A stretch of DNA of 42,468 nt from Dyella sp. ASV21 (GCF_016428975.1 NZ_JAELTT010000035.1:1-42468); one strand, 5' to 3'; counted from the stretch's first letter, positions 1 to 9,026 are shown. Numbers and translations: made by a program. Notes: generated from the letters alone by a model not told the origin.

Positions 1-10
1 CTTGATTCCC

Positions 11-370
11 ATGGATATCGTCTTCATCGAAGACCTGCGCATCGACGCCGTCATCGGCATCTACGACTGGGAGCGCCGTGTGCGCCAGACGCTGTCGCTC
101 GACATCGAGATGGCGTTCGACAACACCGTGCCAGCCGCCACCGACGACATCGCGCTTACGCTCAACTACAAGGATGTCTCCAAGCGCCTGATGGAATACG
201 TGGGCAACTCCAGCTTCGGTCTGGTGGAGACGCTGGCCGAGCGCTGCGCGGCGATCATTCGCGAGGAGTTTGGCGTGTCGTGGGTGCGCCTGAAGTTGTC
301 CAAGCCTGGCGCGGTGCGTGGCGCCAAGGCCGTGGGCGTGCGCATCGAACGCGGCGCGCGTCCTGAGTAA
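11..370 (+). CDS. folB: Dihydroneopterin aldolase (FolB)
   Basis: FolB converts 7,8-dihydroneopterin to 6-hydroxymethyl-7,8-dihydropterin and glycolaldehyde in cytosolic folate synthesis. The 119-residue product has the usual family length. It shows GIYDWER near the N-terminus, NYKDVSKRL in the middle, FGLVETLAER with the pterin-binding Glu, and LSKPGAVRG carrying the catalytic Lys. The ATG at 11 is preferred; an in-frame TTG at 2 would add three residues. Upstream sequence lies outside the window, so the ribosome site cannot be judged. The next gene, folK, starts 4 bases after the stop, which implies one transcript for consecutive pathway steps. Confidence 0.95.
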   Translation: MDIVFIEDLRIDAVIGIYDWERRVRQTLSLDIEMAFDNTVPAATDDIALTLNYKDVSKRLMEYVGNSSFGLVETLAERCAAIIREEFGVSWVRLKLSKPGAVRGAKAVGVRIERGARPE

Positions 371-374
371 GGCC

Positions 375-857
375 ATGGCGCGCGTCTATTTGAGCTTGGG
401 TTCCAACCTAGAGCCGGTGCGGCATCTGCGCGCTGCCCTGGATGCGTTGCGCGAGCGCTTTGGCACGCTCAGCGTATCGCCGGCCTATCGCAGCAAATCG
501 GTCGGGTTCGATGGCGCCGATTTTGTGAACCTGGCGGTGGGGCTGGATACCGAGCTGTCGCCCGAAGATCTCAACGCCTGGCTGCATGCGCTGGAGGATC
601 AACACGGGCGCCGACGCGACGTACCGCGCTTTTCCGATCGCACGCTGGATATCGACATCGTGCTGTACGACGACCTGGTTCGCCAGGGCGCGGGTCACCT
701 GGACATTCCGCGCAAAGAGCTGCGTCATGCCTTTGTGCTCAAGCCGATGGCCGATATCGCGCCGCAACTGGCGCATCCGGTGAGCGGTCAGACCATGGCG
801 ACGTTGTGGGCAGCGTTTCCCGCTGAAAGCGAGCCGTTGGTGGTGGAGCCGCTGTGA
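375..857 (+). CDS. folK: HPPK pyrophosphokinase (FolK)
   Basis: FolK transfers pyrophosphate from ATP to 6-hydroxymethyl-7,8-dihydropterin, the step after FolB. The 160-residue protein starts MARVYLSLGSNLEP, the typical HPPK opening. It contains the signature SDRTLDIDIVLYDD, whose two Asp bind magnesium, and IPRKELRHAFVLKPM, which carries the conserved Arg and FVL-P elements. The ATG at 375 is chosen because homology begins exactly there; a longer reading from 318 overlaps folB and adds only non-homologous residues. Cytosolic. Confidence 0.95.
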   Translation: MARVYLSLGSNLEPVRHLRAALDALRERFGTLSVSPAYRSKSVGFDGADFVNLAVGLDTELSPEDLNAWLHALEDQHGRRRDVPRFSDRTLDIDIVLYDDLVRQGAGHLDIPRKELRHAFVLKPMADIAPQLAHPVSGQTMATLWAAFPAESEPLVVEPL

Positions 858-866
858 TGTGAAAGA

Positions 867-901
867 CCGCCACCAGCCGGCACTGTCGGGGCGCGGTGGC
901 G
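867..901. repeat. Inverted repeat downstream of folK
   Basis: CGCCACC (868-874) pairs with GGTGGCG (895-901), giving a 7-bp stem with a loop of about 20 bases. There is no T-run, so it is at best a weak terminator or processing stem between folK and the next gene. Confidence 0.3.
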
Positions 902-940
902 AGTGTTAGAAGTTCCCGGTCATCTACAAGGAGGTCATTT

Positions 941-1798
941 ATGGCAGGTCGATTTTCGCGCAGCTGGAGCCTGATGAAGGCCAGCGCTGCCGTCTTGCGT
1001 TCGGATAAGTCATTGCTGATGTTTCCGCTGGCATCGGGCATCTGCTGCCTGTTGGTGGCGGCGAGTTTTCTCATTCCCGTCGGCTACACCCTCGCGGTTA
1101 CCGCCGAGGCGGGCGTGGAGCACCAGCGCGGCTTCTCGGCCGGCGGTTATGTGGCGATGTTCCTGTTCTACCTGGTGCAGTACTTCGTCATCATTTTCTT
1201 CAACACCGCGTTGGCCGGTGCGGCCTTGATGCGTCTGCGTGGTCAGCCCACCAGTTTTGCCGAGGGTTTTGCGATTGCGCGCGAACGCGTGGTGAGCATC
1301 TTCGGTTATGCGCTGATCTCGGCCACCGTGGGCATGCTGCTGCGTGCCTTGCAGGAACGCCTGGGTTTCATCGGCCGCCTGGTGATTGGCCTGTTCGGCG
1401 TGGCGTGGACGGTGGCGACCTTTCTGGTTGTGCCGGTGCTGGCCAGTCAGGACGTGGGGCCCACCGATGCGATCAAGCGTAGCGTGGAGCTGCTCAAGCG
1501 CACCTGGGGCGAAAACATCATCGGCAACGCCGGTATCGGCGTGGTGTTTGGCCTGTTGATGGTGCTGGCGATGCTGGTATCGGCGGGCCTGATCGTGGGT
1601 GCTTTCGCCTTGCAGTCCATCGCCGCCATCATCATCGCCTTCGCGGTGGTGGCGATCGGCCTCACCATGCTCGGATTGATCCAGGCCTCGCTGCAGGGAA
1701 TCTACGCGGCGGCGCTGTACCAGTACGCCGAAGAAGGCCGGGTGGGTTATGGCTTCGATCAGGCGCTGCTGGAACAGGCGTTCAAGCCCAAGAAGTAA
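941..1798 (+). CDS. DUF6159-type multi-pass membrane protein
   Basis: The 285-residue product opens with a soluble Arg/Ser-rich stretch (GRFSRSWSLMKAS, then LRSDKSLLMFPL) typical of what I recall as the DUF6159 family. Hydrophobic segments follow at about 30-55, 72-95, 120-165 and 200-255, consistent with about six inner-membrane helices. The start is well supported: AAGGAGGT at 928-935 sits 5 bases before ATG 941, so the longer reading from 896 is rejected. Function is unknown, with no catalytic motif seen. It is co-directional with folB-folK and converges on the pteridine reductase 24 bases downstream. Confidence 0.85.
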   Translation: MAGRFSRSWSLMKASAAVLRSDKSLLMFPLASGICCLLVAASFLIPVGYTLAVTAEAGVEHQRGFSAGGYVAMFLFYLVQYFVIIFFNTALAGAALMRLRGQPTSFAEGFAIARERVVSIFGYALISATVGMLLRALQERLGFIGRLVIGLFGVAWTVATFLVVPVLASQDVGPTDAIKRSVELLKRTWGENIIGNAGIGVVFGLLMVLAMLVSAGLIVGAFALQSIAAIIIAFAVVAIGLTMLGLIQASLQGIYAAALYQYAEEGRVGYGFDQALLEQAFKPKK

Positions 1799-1822
1799 GA
1801 CCTCGGCGGTGCGCGCTGTCGC

Positions 1823-2569
1823 TTATACCGACAGCGTGCGCCCGCCATCGATGCGGATGATCTGCCCCGTGACGAACGGGGCGTCGCGCAGCAGCCACAG
1901 CACCGCGCCAGCCACATCCTCGGGACTGCCCGCACGCTGCAACGGCGTGCGCGCCAGCATGGCTTGCTGGTCGTCGTAGGGCTTGCCATCGCTGGGCCAC
2001 ATCACCGCGCCGGGAGCAATGCCGTTCACGCGTACCTGCGGGCCCAGATCCAGCGCGAGCGAGCGCGTCATGGCGGCCAGTGCGGCCTTGGCCATGCAAT
2101 ACAGCGGGTGCTGGGCGAGCGGACGCTCGGCGTAGATATCAACCAGATTGACGATGGCGCCCCCTGCCTCGCGCAGCGCGGGCGTGGCCGCCTGACTGAG
2201 AAAGAACGGGGCTTGCGCATTGGATGCGAACAACTCGTTCCATTGCGCCACGGTCGCAGTGCCGACCGGCGTGGGATAGAACGCCGAGGCGTTGTTGACC
2301 AGCGCATCGAGCCGGCCGAAACGGGCCAGCACGCGTTCCATCATGCCGTGCAAGCCGTCGATGTCCGCCAGTTCGGCTTGCACCGTGTAGGTGCTGTTGG
2401 CGCGCATGCGTTCCAGCGAGGCGGCCAGCAGTTCGGTTTCCGTTGCCGAATGGCGGTAATGCAGGGCCAGGTCGTAACCCGCGGCGTGGAGCGTGCGGGC
2501 GATGACGGCGCCGACGCGTTTGCCGGCACCGGTGATGAGGGCGACCGGACGCTCGTGGCGTGGACTCAT
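1823..2569 (-). CDS. Pteridine reductase (short-chain dehydrogenase, PTR1/FolM-like)
   Basis: This 248-residue Rossmann-fold enzyme likely reduces dihydrobiopterin or dihydrofolate with NADPH. The cofactor motif TGAGKRVG (13-20) has the Arg typical of pteridine reductases in place of the usual SDR glycine pattern, and NNAS lies at 92-95. The catalytic trio reads D144, Y157, K161. Asp replaces the classical SDR Ser, as in PTR1, with the same 13-residue spacing to Tyr. Location beside folB and folK supports a pterin role. The start MSPRHERP is the first Met next to the Rossmann fold; the longer upstream reading looks spurious. Confidence 0.88.
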   Translation of the reverse strand: MSPRHERPVALITGAGKRVGAVIARTLHAAGYDLALHYRHSATETELLAASLERMRANSTYTVQAELADIDGLHGMMERVLARFGRLDALVNNASAFYPTPVGTATVAQWNELFASNAQAPFFLSQAATPALREAGGAIVNLVDIYAERPLAQHPLYCMAKAALAAMTRSLALDLGPQVRVNGIAPGAVMWPSDGKPYDDQQAMLARTPLQRAGSPEDVAGAVLWLLRDAPFVTGQIIRIDGGRTLSV

Positions 2570-2627
2570 GCGTGGGCTCCTGCGTGACGCGTCGGGGCTG
2601 CGAGCTTGCCGCAAAGCAGCCCTGCCG

Positions 2628-3275
2628 TCATCCGGCGCGGCTGGTTTCCACTTCGGTGCTGGCCGAGGTATCGCCGTGGTCGGTCGCAAAGGGCGCACTG
2701 AACATGGCGATGGCGGTGCGTGCGACCTGTCCCGTGTCGTAGTAGGCATAAGCCCCCACACCCATGGCGCCCACCACCGGCAGCCAGCGCGAGAGGCCAT
2801 TACCGACCGCGCGCTGGGTTACCTTGATCCCCACCGTTTTGGCGACGCGCTCGGCCACGGCGTAGCTGACTCGGCGAAACAGCAGACGATCGCCCACGCG
2901 TACCACCAGGTCGCGGAACGCCTGAGCCGCGGTGTGCCGGAACAGGCACCACAGCATCTGCTCACGCCCCAGTTCCGAGTGCTGACCGTAGGCGGCGGCG
3001 ATGTCGCTCACCATTTGCGCCTGGATCTTCCAGATGGCGATCAGCTCGGGCAGTACCGTAAGCCATCCCAGCGGGCCGGGCGGCAACGCCAGTGAGCCGG
3101 CCGTGAGCCCGGCGCGCTGGGCGGCGCGCGTCGCCAGGCGCTGGGCCTCCCGTTCCGGATGGCGGCTGCCTTCGACGTTGCTGTCGGGAATCTGGCTGAC
3201 GAAGTCCAGGATCGCCTGGGTGACCCGGCTATGGTCGGTGATCACCGCCGGAAGCTGCGAGGAAGATTTGCGCAT
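2628..3275 (-). CDS. EcsC family protein
   Basis: A 215-residue protein resembling the EcsC family, a poorly understood group named after a Bacillus protein. Seen directly: a Ser/Gln-rich N-terminus, a basic helix with RLATRAAQRAG, a hydrophobic PPGPLGWLTVLPELIAIW segment, an FRHTAAQ motif, and a C-terminal hydrophobic hairpin (VVGAMGVGAYAYY). It may associate with the membrane. The start MRKSSSQLP is chosen as the first Met close to the conserved region; an upstream extension would cross the divergent promoter region. It lies 58 bases upstream of the pteridine reductase on the same strand. Role unknown. Confidence 0.75.
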   Translation of the reverse strand: MRKSSSQLPAVITDHSRVTQAILDFVSQIPDSNVEGSRHPEREAQRLATRAAQRAGLTAGSLALPPGPLGWLTVLPELIAIWKIQAQMVSDIAAAYGQHSELGREQMLWCLFRHTAAQAFRDLVVRVGDRLLFRRVSYAVAERVAKTVGIKVTQRAVGNGLSRWLPVVGAMGVGAYAYYDTGQVARTAIAMFSAPFATDHGDTSASTEVETSRAG

Positions 3276-3417
3276 ACGACGTTGCTCGCGTGGCCACTGG
3301 GGCCGAGGGGTGGCCCAGTGTAGGACCCCGCCATGAAAGCGGGCTGACCCCGTCTTCGCGGTGGGGTGACGGTAGGGATACATGACTTTTGGGGCAGGTG
3401 AAGTCCTGGCCGGAATG

Positions 3418-3435
3418 GATATGTTATAACGTATC
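3418..3435. promoter_or_regulatory. 18-bp palindromic operator candidate overlapping a -10-like box
   Basis: GATATGTTATAACGTATC is symmetric at 16 of 18 positions around the perfect core GTTATAAC. The core contains TATAAC (3425-3430), a good -10-like hexamer, about 42 bases before the TonB receptor start. A repressor bound here would cover the promoter. The half-site TGTTATA resembles Zur-type (Fur-family) operators, but the regulator is not proven. Confidence 0.45.
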
Positions 3436-3471
3436 GAAAATAACTAGCTCGCTGCCCCTTCCGGAACCCCG

Positions 3472-5658
3472 ATGAAACCTTCTTTGCTTGCTTTGAGTCT
3501 TGCTGTTGCCCTGGGCGTCACGTCGGCGGCCTATGCGCAGAACACGCCCGATGCCGGTAACGCCGTAACCGCCACGCCGCCCGGCGGCGATGCCAGCGGC
3601 GCCGGCAGCAACAAGCCGGCCAAGGTCCAGCAGCTGAGTGCGGTCGACGTGTCCGCTGCGCTCGACCAGTCGCGCAACGCATTGTCGCCCGATACCGGCA
3701 GCAGCCAGTACGTGATCGACCAGAAGGCGATCCAGCAGCTGCCGCTGGGTGACTCCACGCCGCTCAACCAGGTGCTGTTGCAGGCACCGGGCGTGGTGCA
3801 GGATTCCTACGGCGGCCTGCATGTACGCGGCGACCATGCCAACCTGCAGTACCGCATCAATGGCGTGATCATCCCCGAGTCGATTTCCGGCTTCGGCCAG
3901 ACGCTGGATGCGCGCACCATTCAGAGCGTGAAGCTGCTCGACGGCGCGCTGCCGGCGCAATATGGCCTGCGCACGGCGGCCGTGGTGGATATCGACACCA
4001 AGAGCGGTCACTCGCTGGGCAATGGCGGCAGCGTGGGCATAACGGGTGGTTCGCTCGGCACGCTCAACCCCAATGCATCATTGTGGGGCAGTAGCGATCG
4101 CTGGAGCTGGTTCGTTACGGCGAACTATCTGGAAAACGACGTGGGCATCGAAAACCCCACCTCCAGCCGTAAGCCGATCCATGACCACACCAATCAGGTG
4201 AAGGGCTTTGGCGATATCTCGTACTTGATCGACGAGAACACGCGCATCAGCTTCATGTTCGGCATGACCAACAACCGCTTCCAGATTCCGAACAACCCCG
4301 ACCAGACGCCGCAATTCGGCTACCTGGACACGGTGAACTTCAATTCCGCCGACCTCAATGAACGCCAGAGCGAACAGACCCGTTTCGGCGTGCTCTCGCT
4401 GCAGGGTAAATGGGGCAAGACCGACTACCAGGTGTCGTTGGGTCAGCGTTACAGCCACGTAGGCTTTACGCCGGACGACATCGGCGACCTCATGTTCAAT
4501 GGCGTGGCTTCCACCATTGGCCGCACCAATCGCGCCAACACGCTGCAGGCGGATTTCTCCACCCCGCTGGGTGACAACCACACGCTGCGCTACGGTCTGT
4601 ATGGCGAGTTCGAGCGCGGCAACATCAGCAACAATTCGCTGGTGTTCCCGGCCAACCCGGACGGGTCGCAGGCCAGCACCACGCCGATCAACATCTATGA
4701 CGCCACGCGCCTGCTGGCGCGCACGTGGTCGGTTTATGTGCAGGACGAGTGGAGCATCGGCGACAAGTGGACGGTGAACTACGGCCTGCGCGGCGACCGC
4801 TACGAGCTGTTCCGCACCGAGAGCCAGTTGAGTCCGCGCCTGGGCGTGGTCTACCAGGCAACTGACACCACCACGGTGCACGCAGGCTATTCGCGCTACT
4901 TCACGCCGCCGGCCACCGAAGTGATCGATGACAGCAACATCGCGCGCTTCAATGGCACCACCAACCAGCTGCCGAGCGGCGGCAATAACCTGCCGTTGTC
5001 CGAGCGCTCGGACTATTACGACATGGGCATCCAGCAGAAGGTGGGTTCCAACCTCACCCTTGGCCTGGATGCGTATTACCGCGAGGTGCGTCGTCTGCAG
5101 GATGAAGGCCAGTTCGGCGCGGCGCTGATCTACTCCAACTTCAACTACGAGTACGGTCGCATCCGTGGCCTGGAGTTCACCGCCAACTACAGCAATGGCC
5201 CGGTGTCGGCGTACTTCAATGCCTCCTTCAACCGCGCCATGGGCAAGCAGGTCGCCACCGGCCAGTACAACTTTGCCCCGGACGAGCTGGCCTACATCTA
5301 CAGCAACTGGATTCACCTCGATCACGACCAGAAGCTGACCTCCTCGGGTGGTGTGACCTATGCGTTCACAGGGACCACCCGTGCAGGCGCCGACTTCATC
5401 TTCGGCAGCGGTCTGCGCAAGGAGGCTCCGGGCGTACCCAACGGCGCTTCGTTGCCCTACTACTTCCAGCTCAACCTCAACGTGGCGCACGACTTCAACA
5501 TCGGCAGCTTCGGCACGCTGAAGACGCAACTGGCGCTGATCAATGCGCTGGACCGTACCTACGAACTGCGCGACGGCACCGGCGTGGGCGTGGGCGCCCC
5601 GCAGTACGGGCCGCGTCGCGGCGTATTCCTGAGCGTGCAGAAGGACTTCGACTTCTAA
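3472..5658 (+). CDS. TonB-dependent outer-membrane receptor
   Basis: A 728-residue outer-membrane receptor with a clear signal peptide (cleavage after AAYAQ, about residue 23). After a Pro/Gly-rich linker comes a plug domain (about 60-180) with YVIDQKAIQQLP, LLQAPGVVQDSYGGLHVRG and the usual GALPAQYGLRTAAVVDI ending. The 22-strand barrel runs to the terminal aromatic residue of KDFDF. It should import a metal complex or other scarce ligand using TonB energy. The ligand cannot be read from sequence; the upstream palindrome suggests metal control. There is no strong Shine-Dalgarno. It has no transport partner genes nearby and is followed by a strong hairpin. Confidence 0.92.
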   Translation: MKPSLLALSLAVALGVTSAAYAQNTPDAGNAVTATPPGGDASGAGSNKPAKVQQLSAVDVSAALDQSRNALSPDTGSSQYVIDQKAIQQLPLGDSTPLNQVLLQAPGVVQDSYGGLHVRGDHANLQYRINGVIIPESISGFGQTLDARTIQSVKLLDGALPAQYGLRTAAVVDIDTKSGHSLGNGGSVGITGGSLGTLNPNASLWGSSDRWSWFVTANYLENDVGIENPTSSRKPIHDHTNQVKGFGDISYLIDENTRISFMFGMTNNRFQIPNNPDQTPQFGYLDTVNFNSADLNERQSEQTRFGVLSLQGKWGKTDYQVSLGQRYSHVGFTPDDIGDLMFNGVASTIGRTNRANTLQADFSTPLGDNHTLRYGLYGEFERGNISNNSLVFPANPDGSQASTTPINIYDATRLLARTWSVYVQDEWSIGDKWTVNYGLRGDRYELFRTESQLSPRLGVVYQATDTTTVHAGYSRYFTPPATEVIDDSNIARFNGTTNQLPSGGNNLPLSERSDYYDMGIQQKVGSNLTLGLDAYYREVRRLQDEGQFGAALIYSNFNYEYGRIRGLEFTANYSNGPVSAYFNASFNRAMGKQVATGQYNFAPDELAYIYSNWIHLDHDQKLTSSGGVTYAFTGTTRAGADFIFGSGLRKEAPGVPNGASLPYYFQLNLNVAHDFNIGSFGTLKTQLALINALDRTYELRDGTGVGVGAPQYGPRRGVFLSVQKDFDF

Positions 5659-5673
5659 GGTTAGCTGGGCCGG

Positions 5674-5719
5674 TGCCCCGCCATAGCCACCTCCTCCCTC
5701 ACGAGGCTATGGCGGGGCA
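5674..5719 (+). terminator. Long hairpin after the TonB receptor
   Basis: TGCCCCGCCATAGCC (5674-5688) pairs perfectly with GGCTATGGCGGGGCA (5705-5719), a 15-bp stem with a 16-base loop. It begins 15 bases after the receptor stop. No T-run follows, so it may be a hairpin-type terminator or an mRNA 3' stabiliser. Confidence 0.6.
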
Positions 5720-5758
5720 TGCGTTATCCTTGGCGCGTTTTATTTTCAGGTGACGCGC

Positions 5759-6952
5759 ATGTCCTCCCAACTTCCCGAGCCCAGCGCCGACGAGCGCGAG
5801 CATTCCGATCGACTGTCGACGCGCCTGCGCGAAGAAATTGCCGCGCACGGGCCCATGCCCTTTTCGCAGTTCATGGAGCGTTGCCTGTATATGCCGGGTC
5901 TGGGCTATTACAGCGCGGGCAAGACCAAGTTCGGTGAGGCAGGCGATTTCATCACCGCGCCTGAGTTGGGGGAGTTGTTCGCCGGCTGCGTTGTCAGTGC
6001 CGTGCATCCGGTGCTCGACATGCTCGGCGAGGATGCTGACTTCCTCGAACTCGGCGGAGGCAGCGGCGCTTTTGCCGAGGCCGCGCTCAAGGCGTTTGCC
6101 GCCGCCGGCAGTTTGCCGCGGCACTACTTCATCCTCGAACCCAGTGCGGATCTGCGCGAACGCCAGCGCGAACGGTTGGAGGCGGCGTTGCCCGCCGATG
6201 TGTTCACTCGTGTGTTGTGGCTCAACCGTCCGCCGGAGCAGGAATGGCGCGGCGTGCTGTTCGCCAACGAGGTGATCGACGCGTTGCCCACCACGCGCTT
6301 TGCCATGAAAACCGGCGAAGTCTATGAGGAATACGTGGCCCTCGACGGCGAGGGCCGCCTGATGCGCGTGGACCGCCCCGCCGATGCCCTGGTTTCCGGC
6401 GCGGTGCGGCATGTCGAGCGCGACATGGAGCTGGAATTCGTCGACGGCTATCGCTCGGAGATCCTGCCGCAGCTGCCGTACTGGATCCAGGCCATCGCCG
6501 GCACGCTGAGCGCGGGCCTGATGCTGTTCATCGACTACGGCTATGTACGCCGCGAACTCTACTTGCCCGAACGTAACGATGGCACGCTGCGCGCGTACTA
6601 CCGTCATCGCGCTCACGCCGACCCGCTTTACCTGCCGGGTCTCAATGACCTTACTGCCTCGGTGGATTTCACCGCGCTGGCGGAGGCCGGCAATAGCGCC
6701 GGCTTCAGCGTGGCCGGGTATCTGCCGCAGGCACAGTTCCTGATCGGCAGCGGCCTGCAGCAAGTATTCGAAGCCGCATACACCGCGGCGCCAGACGAAG
6801 CCGCACGCTACCGCTTGGCGCAGGAAGTGAAGAAGCTCACCATGCCCGATCAGATGGGCGAGCGCTTCCAGGCCATGCTGTTTGCACGCAACATGGACGT
6901 TGTACCGCTACCGGCGGAGCTGCTGGAAGCCGATCAGGGCGATCGGCTGTAA
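5759..6952 (+). CDS. MidA-family (DUF185) SAM-dependent methyltransferase
   Basis: A 397-residue class I methyltransferase of the MidA/NDUFAF7 family. In mitochondria NDUFAF7 methylates an arginine of a complex I subunit; bacterial substrates are largely unknown. Seen: MPFSQFMERCLYMPGLGYY, GDFITAPELGELFAG, the SAM-binding loop LELGGGSGAF and the later LFANEVIDALP motif. ATG 5759 is preferred, with AGG 8 bases upstream; an in-frame GTG at 5750 would add three residues. It converges on the LtaS-like gene, with two hairpins between them. Confidence 0.88.
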   Translation: MSSQLPEPSADEREHSDRLSTRLREEIAAHGPMPFSQFMERCLYMPGLGYYSAGKTKFGEAGDFITAPELGELFAGCVVSAVHPVLDMLGEDADFLELGGGSGAFAEAALKAFAAAGSLPRHYFILEPSADLRERQRERLEAALPADVFTRVLWLNRPPEQEWRGVLFANEVIDALPTTRFAMKTGEVYEEYVALDGEGRLMRVDRPADALVSGAVRHVERDMELEFVDGYRSEILPQLPYWIQAIAGTLSAGLMLFIDYGYVRRELYLPERNDGTLRAYYRHRAHADPLYLPGLNDLTASVDFTALAEAGNSAGFSVAGYLPQAQFLIGSGLQQVFEAAYTAAPDEAARYRLAQEVKKLTMPDQMGERFQAMLFARNMDVVPLPAELLEADQGDRL

Positions 6953-6975
6953 CGCTGTTCTTGCTTGGCAGTGAT

Positions 6976-7033
6976 GGGGCGGCGGTTTGCGCTTGCCGCC
7001 CCGTGGCATCGTGCGTGTCGAATGGACACGCAC
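6976..7033. terminator. Pair of hairpins between convergent genes
   Basis: Two stems lie between the methyltransferase and phosphotransferase stop codons. GGGGCGGC (6976-6983) pairs with GCCGCCCC (6995-7002). GTGCGTGTC (7011-7019) pairs with GACACGCAC (7025-7033). Neither has a strong T-run, but the placement suits bidirectional termination. Confidence 0.5.
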
Positions 7034-7044
7034 TCCGCTCGCCG

Positions 7045-9000
7045 TCATTGCACCGGCGTGCTGTCTTCCTTGCGACGCCCCAGCAGGCCGTGCTTGAACA
7101 GGTACGCGGCGACCTGGTAGTAGGCGGTGGCGTCGTCGACCTGGCTTTCGTCCACCGGTGTATTGGGCACGGCGTCGCCGGTTTCGAAATCCGGGCGCAC
7201 TTGCTCCAGCTTGCGCTGCGGTTCCAGCACCGTCAGCACCGGCCCGTGCAGGTAGCCCAGTTTTTCGTAGGTGGCGGGGAAGGCGCGCTCGCGACCTGCC
7301 TCCAGCTGAAAGATGTCCGCGCCGAAGAAGCGGCTGCGGTAGCTGAAGTTCAGCAAGCCCAGCACCGTCGGCATGATGTCGATCTGCGACACCTGCCGCG
7401 TCACGCGTTGCGGGGCGATGTGCTTGGGTGCGTAAATCCACAGCGGAATGTGATAACGGTTGATCGGCACGCTGGTGCGGCCCGCGCTGGAGGCGCAGTG
7501 ATCGGCCGTGATTACGAAGATGGTGTCGTCGAAGTACGCCTTGGCGCGCGCGCGCTTGATGAAGTCGGCAATGGACCAATCGGTATAGGCGACCGCGGCC
7601 TCGCGGGTTCCATTTTTCTGCGGCACGCGGTTGGCCGGCACCGTGAACGGGCGGTGGTTGGAGGTCGTCATGATGTGCAGGAAGAACGGCTTGCCCTGCG
7701 CATTGGCCTCGTCCATCTGCTTGAGCGCCAGCGTGTAGAGATCTTCGTCCGCCACGCCCCACACGTTCTCGTGATGGATGGTCTCGCCCTTGGCGATATC
7801 GTTGCGATCCACCGCGCGATAGCCGTTGTGCGAGAAGAAGTAGTTCATGTTGTCGAAGTAGCCGTAACCGCCGTAGACGAAGTCCGACTGGTAACCGCGG
7901 TCGTTGAATACATCGGCTACCGAGAACAGGTTCTCGTTGTTGTGCGCCTTGACGATGGAGTCGCCCGGCGTCGGCGGTACCGACAGCGACAGCGCCTCCA
8001 GGCCGCGCACCGTGCGGGTGCCGTTGGCATAGAGGTTGTCAAAGAACATGCTCTGGCCGATCAGCGCGTCCATGTTGGGCGTGATGTCGCGCTTGTCGCC
8101 AAACTCCTTGAGGAAGTCGGCCGAGAAACTCTCGATGCTGATAAGCACCACGTTGAGGTGCTTCTCCGGGCCGGCGTGGCGGATCTCGCGGGTCAGGTCG
8201 CGCGGATCGTCGCTGATGAAGGTCGCGTCCGGTGTCTTGATGCGCTCGCGCACACGCTTGAACGCTTCATCGTCGGGAAGGCTGCGATAGAAGCGCGAGT
8301 AATCGAGATGGCTGCTGCGGAATGCGGCGAAGAATTCGTACACGCCATTACCGGCCAGCTCGTTCACATAGGCGTTGTCGCTGTGGTCCTTATAGGTGCC
8401 CTTGATGCCGACGGCCGTGACCACGGTGATGAGCAGCCACACCAGGGCTACCTTGCCGCGCTGCCAGAAGCGCGTGCCGTTGTCGCTGGCGCGCAGGCCG
8501 CGGCGGCTCAGCCACACAATGACCAGTGTCGCCAGCGCGAGCAGGCTGATCCAGGTGCCCAGGGGATACGACTCGCGGATATTGCCGATCACCTCGGTGG
8601 TGTAGACCAGATAGTCCACCGCGATGAAGTTGAAGCGCGTGCCGAACTCGCCCCAGAACACCAATTCCGAAGCGGCGACGAACATCAGGCCGAACAGCAG
8701 CACCGCGCCGCCGGCATACAGCAGCCATTGGCCCAGGCGCGACAGATAGATCGTGCGCGGCACCAGCCACAGGTACAGCACCAGCGGCCACGCGAGGTAG
8801 ACGAAGGCAAGCAGGTCGTACGCCATGCCCACGCCGAAGGCATATGCCCAATACAGCGGATTCATAGGAACGCCGCTGCCGGACATGAACAGCAGGGCGA
8901 TGCGGGTAACGCCGCCAATCAGCAGATAGCTGATGGCCAGCCACCAAAGCGGACGGAAGCGCTGGCGCAGCGGAGAACTCGGGCTAGGCTCGATCGACAC
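7045..9000 (-). CDS. LtaS/OpgB-like membrane sulfatase-fold phosphotransferase
   Basis: A 651-residue protein of the LTA-synthase branch of the alkaline-phosphatase superfamily. Five hydrophobic segments fill residues 20-190. A periplasmic catalytic domain follows with ISIESFSADFL (metal-binding Glu), NGTRTVRGLEAL (nucleophilic Thr), HIMTTSNHRPF and ITADHCASSAG (metal Asp-His). Gram-negative members move phosphoglycerol or phosphoethanolamine onto glycans or lipids; the acceptor here is unknown. The start is a GTG at 9000 with GGAG about 7 bases upstream. It is preceded by a promoter-like box and a leader hairpin, and appears monocistronic. Confidence 0.88.
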   Translation of the reverse strand: MSIEPSPSSPLRQRFRPLWWLAISYLLIGGVTRIALLFMSGSGVPMNPLYWAYAFGVGMAYDLLAFVYLAWPLVLYLWLVPRTIYLSRLGQWLLYAGGAVLLFGLMFVAASELVFWGEFGTRFNFIAVDYLVYTTEVIGNIRESYPLGTWISLLALATLVIVWLSRRGLRASDNGTRFWQRGKVALVWLLITVVTAVGIKGTYKDHSDNAYVNELAGNGVYEFFAAFRSSHLDYSRFYRSLPDDEAFKRVRERIKTPDATFISDDPRDLTREIRHAGPEKHLNVVLISIESFSADFLKEFGDKRDITPNMDALIGQSMFFDNLYANGTRTVRGLEALSLSVPPTPGDSIVKAHNNENLFSVADVFNDRGYQSDFVYGGYGYFDNMNYFFSHNGYRAVDRNDIAKGETIHHENVWGVADEDLYTLALKQMDEANAQGKPFFLHIMTTSNHRPFTVPANRVPQKNGTREAAVAYTDWSIADFIKRARAKAYFDDTIFVITADHCASSAGRTSVPINRYHIPLWIYAPKHIAPQRVTRQVSQIDIMPTVLGLLNFSYRSRFFGADIFQLEAGRERAFPATYEKLGYLHGPVLTVLEPQRKLEQVRPDFETGDAVPNTPVDESQVDDATAYYQVAAYLFKHGLLGRRKEDSTPVQ

Positions 9001-9026
9001 AAAAGACTCCGGAAAGCGGATGACGC

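Noticed and set aside
4078-5529. Minus-strand open frame of about 483 codons
   Set aside because: Antisense to the TonB receptor barrel. Long stop-free antisense frames are expected at this G+C.
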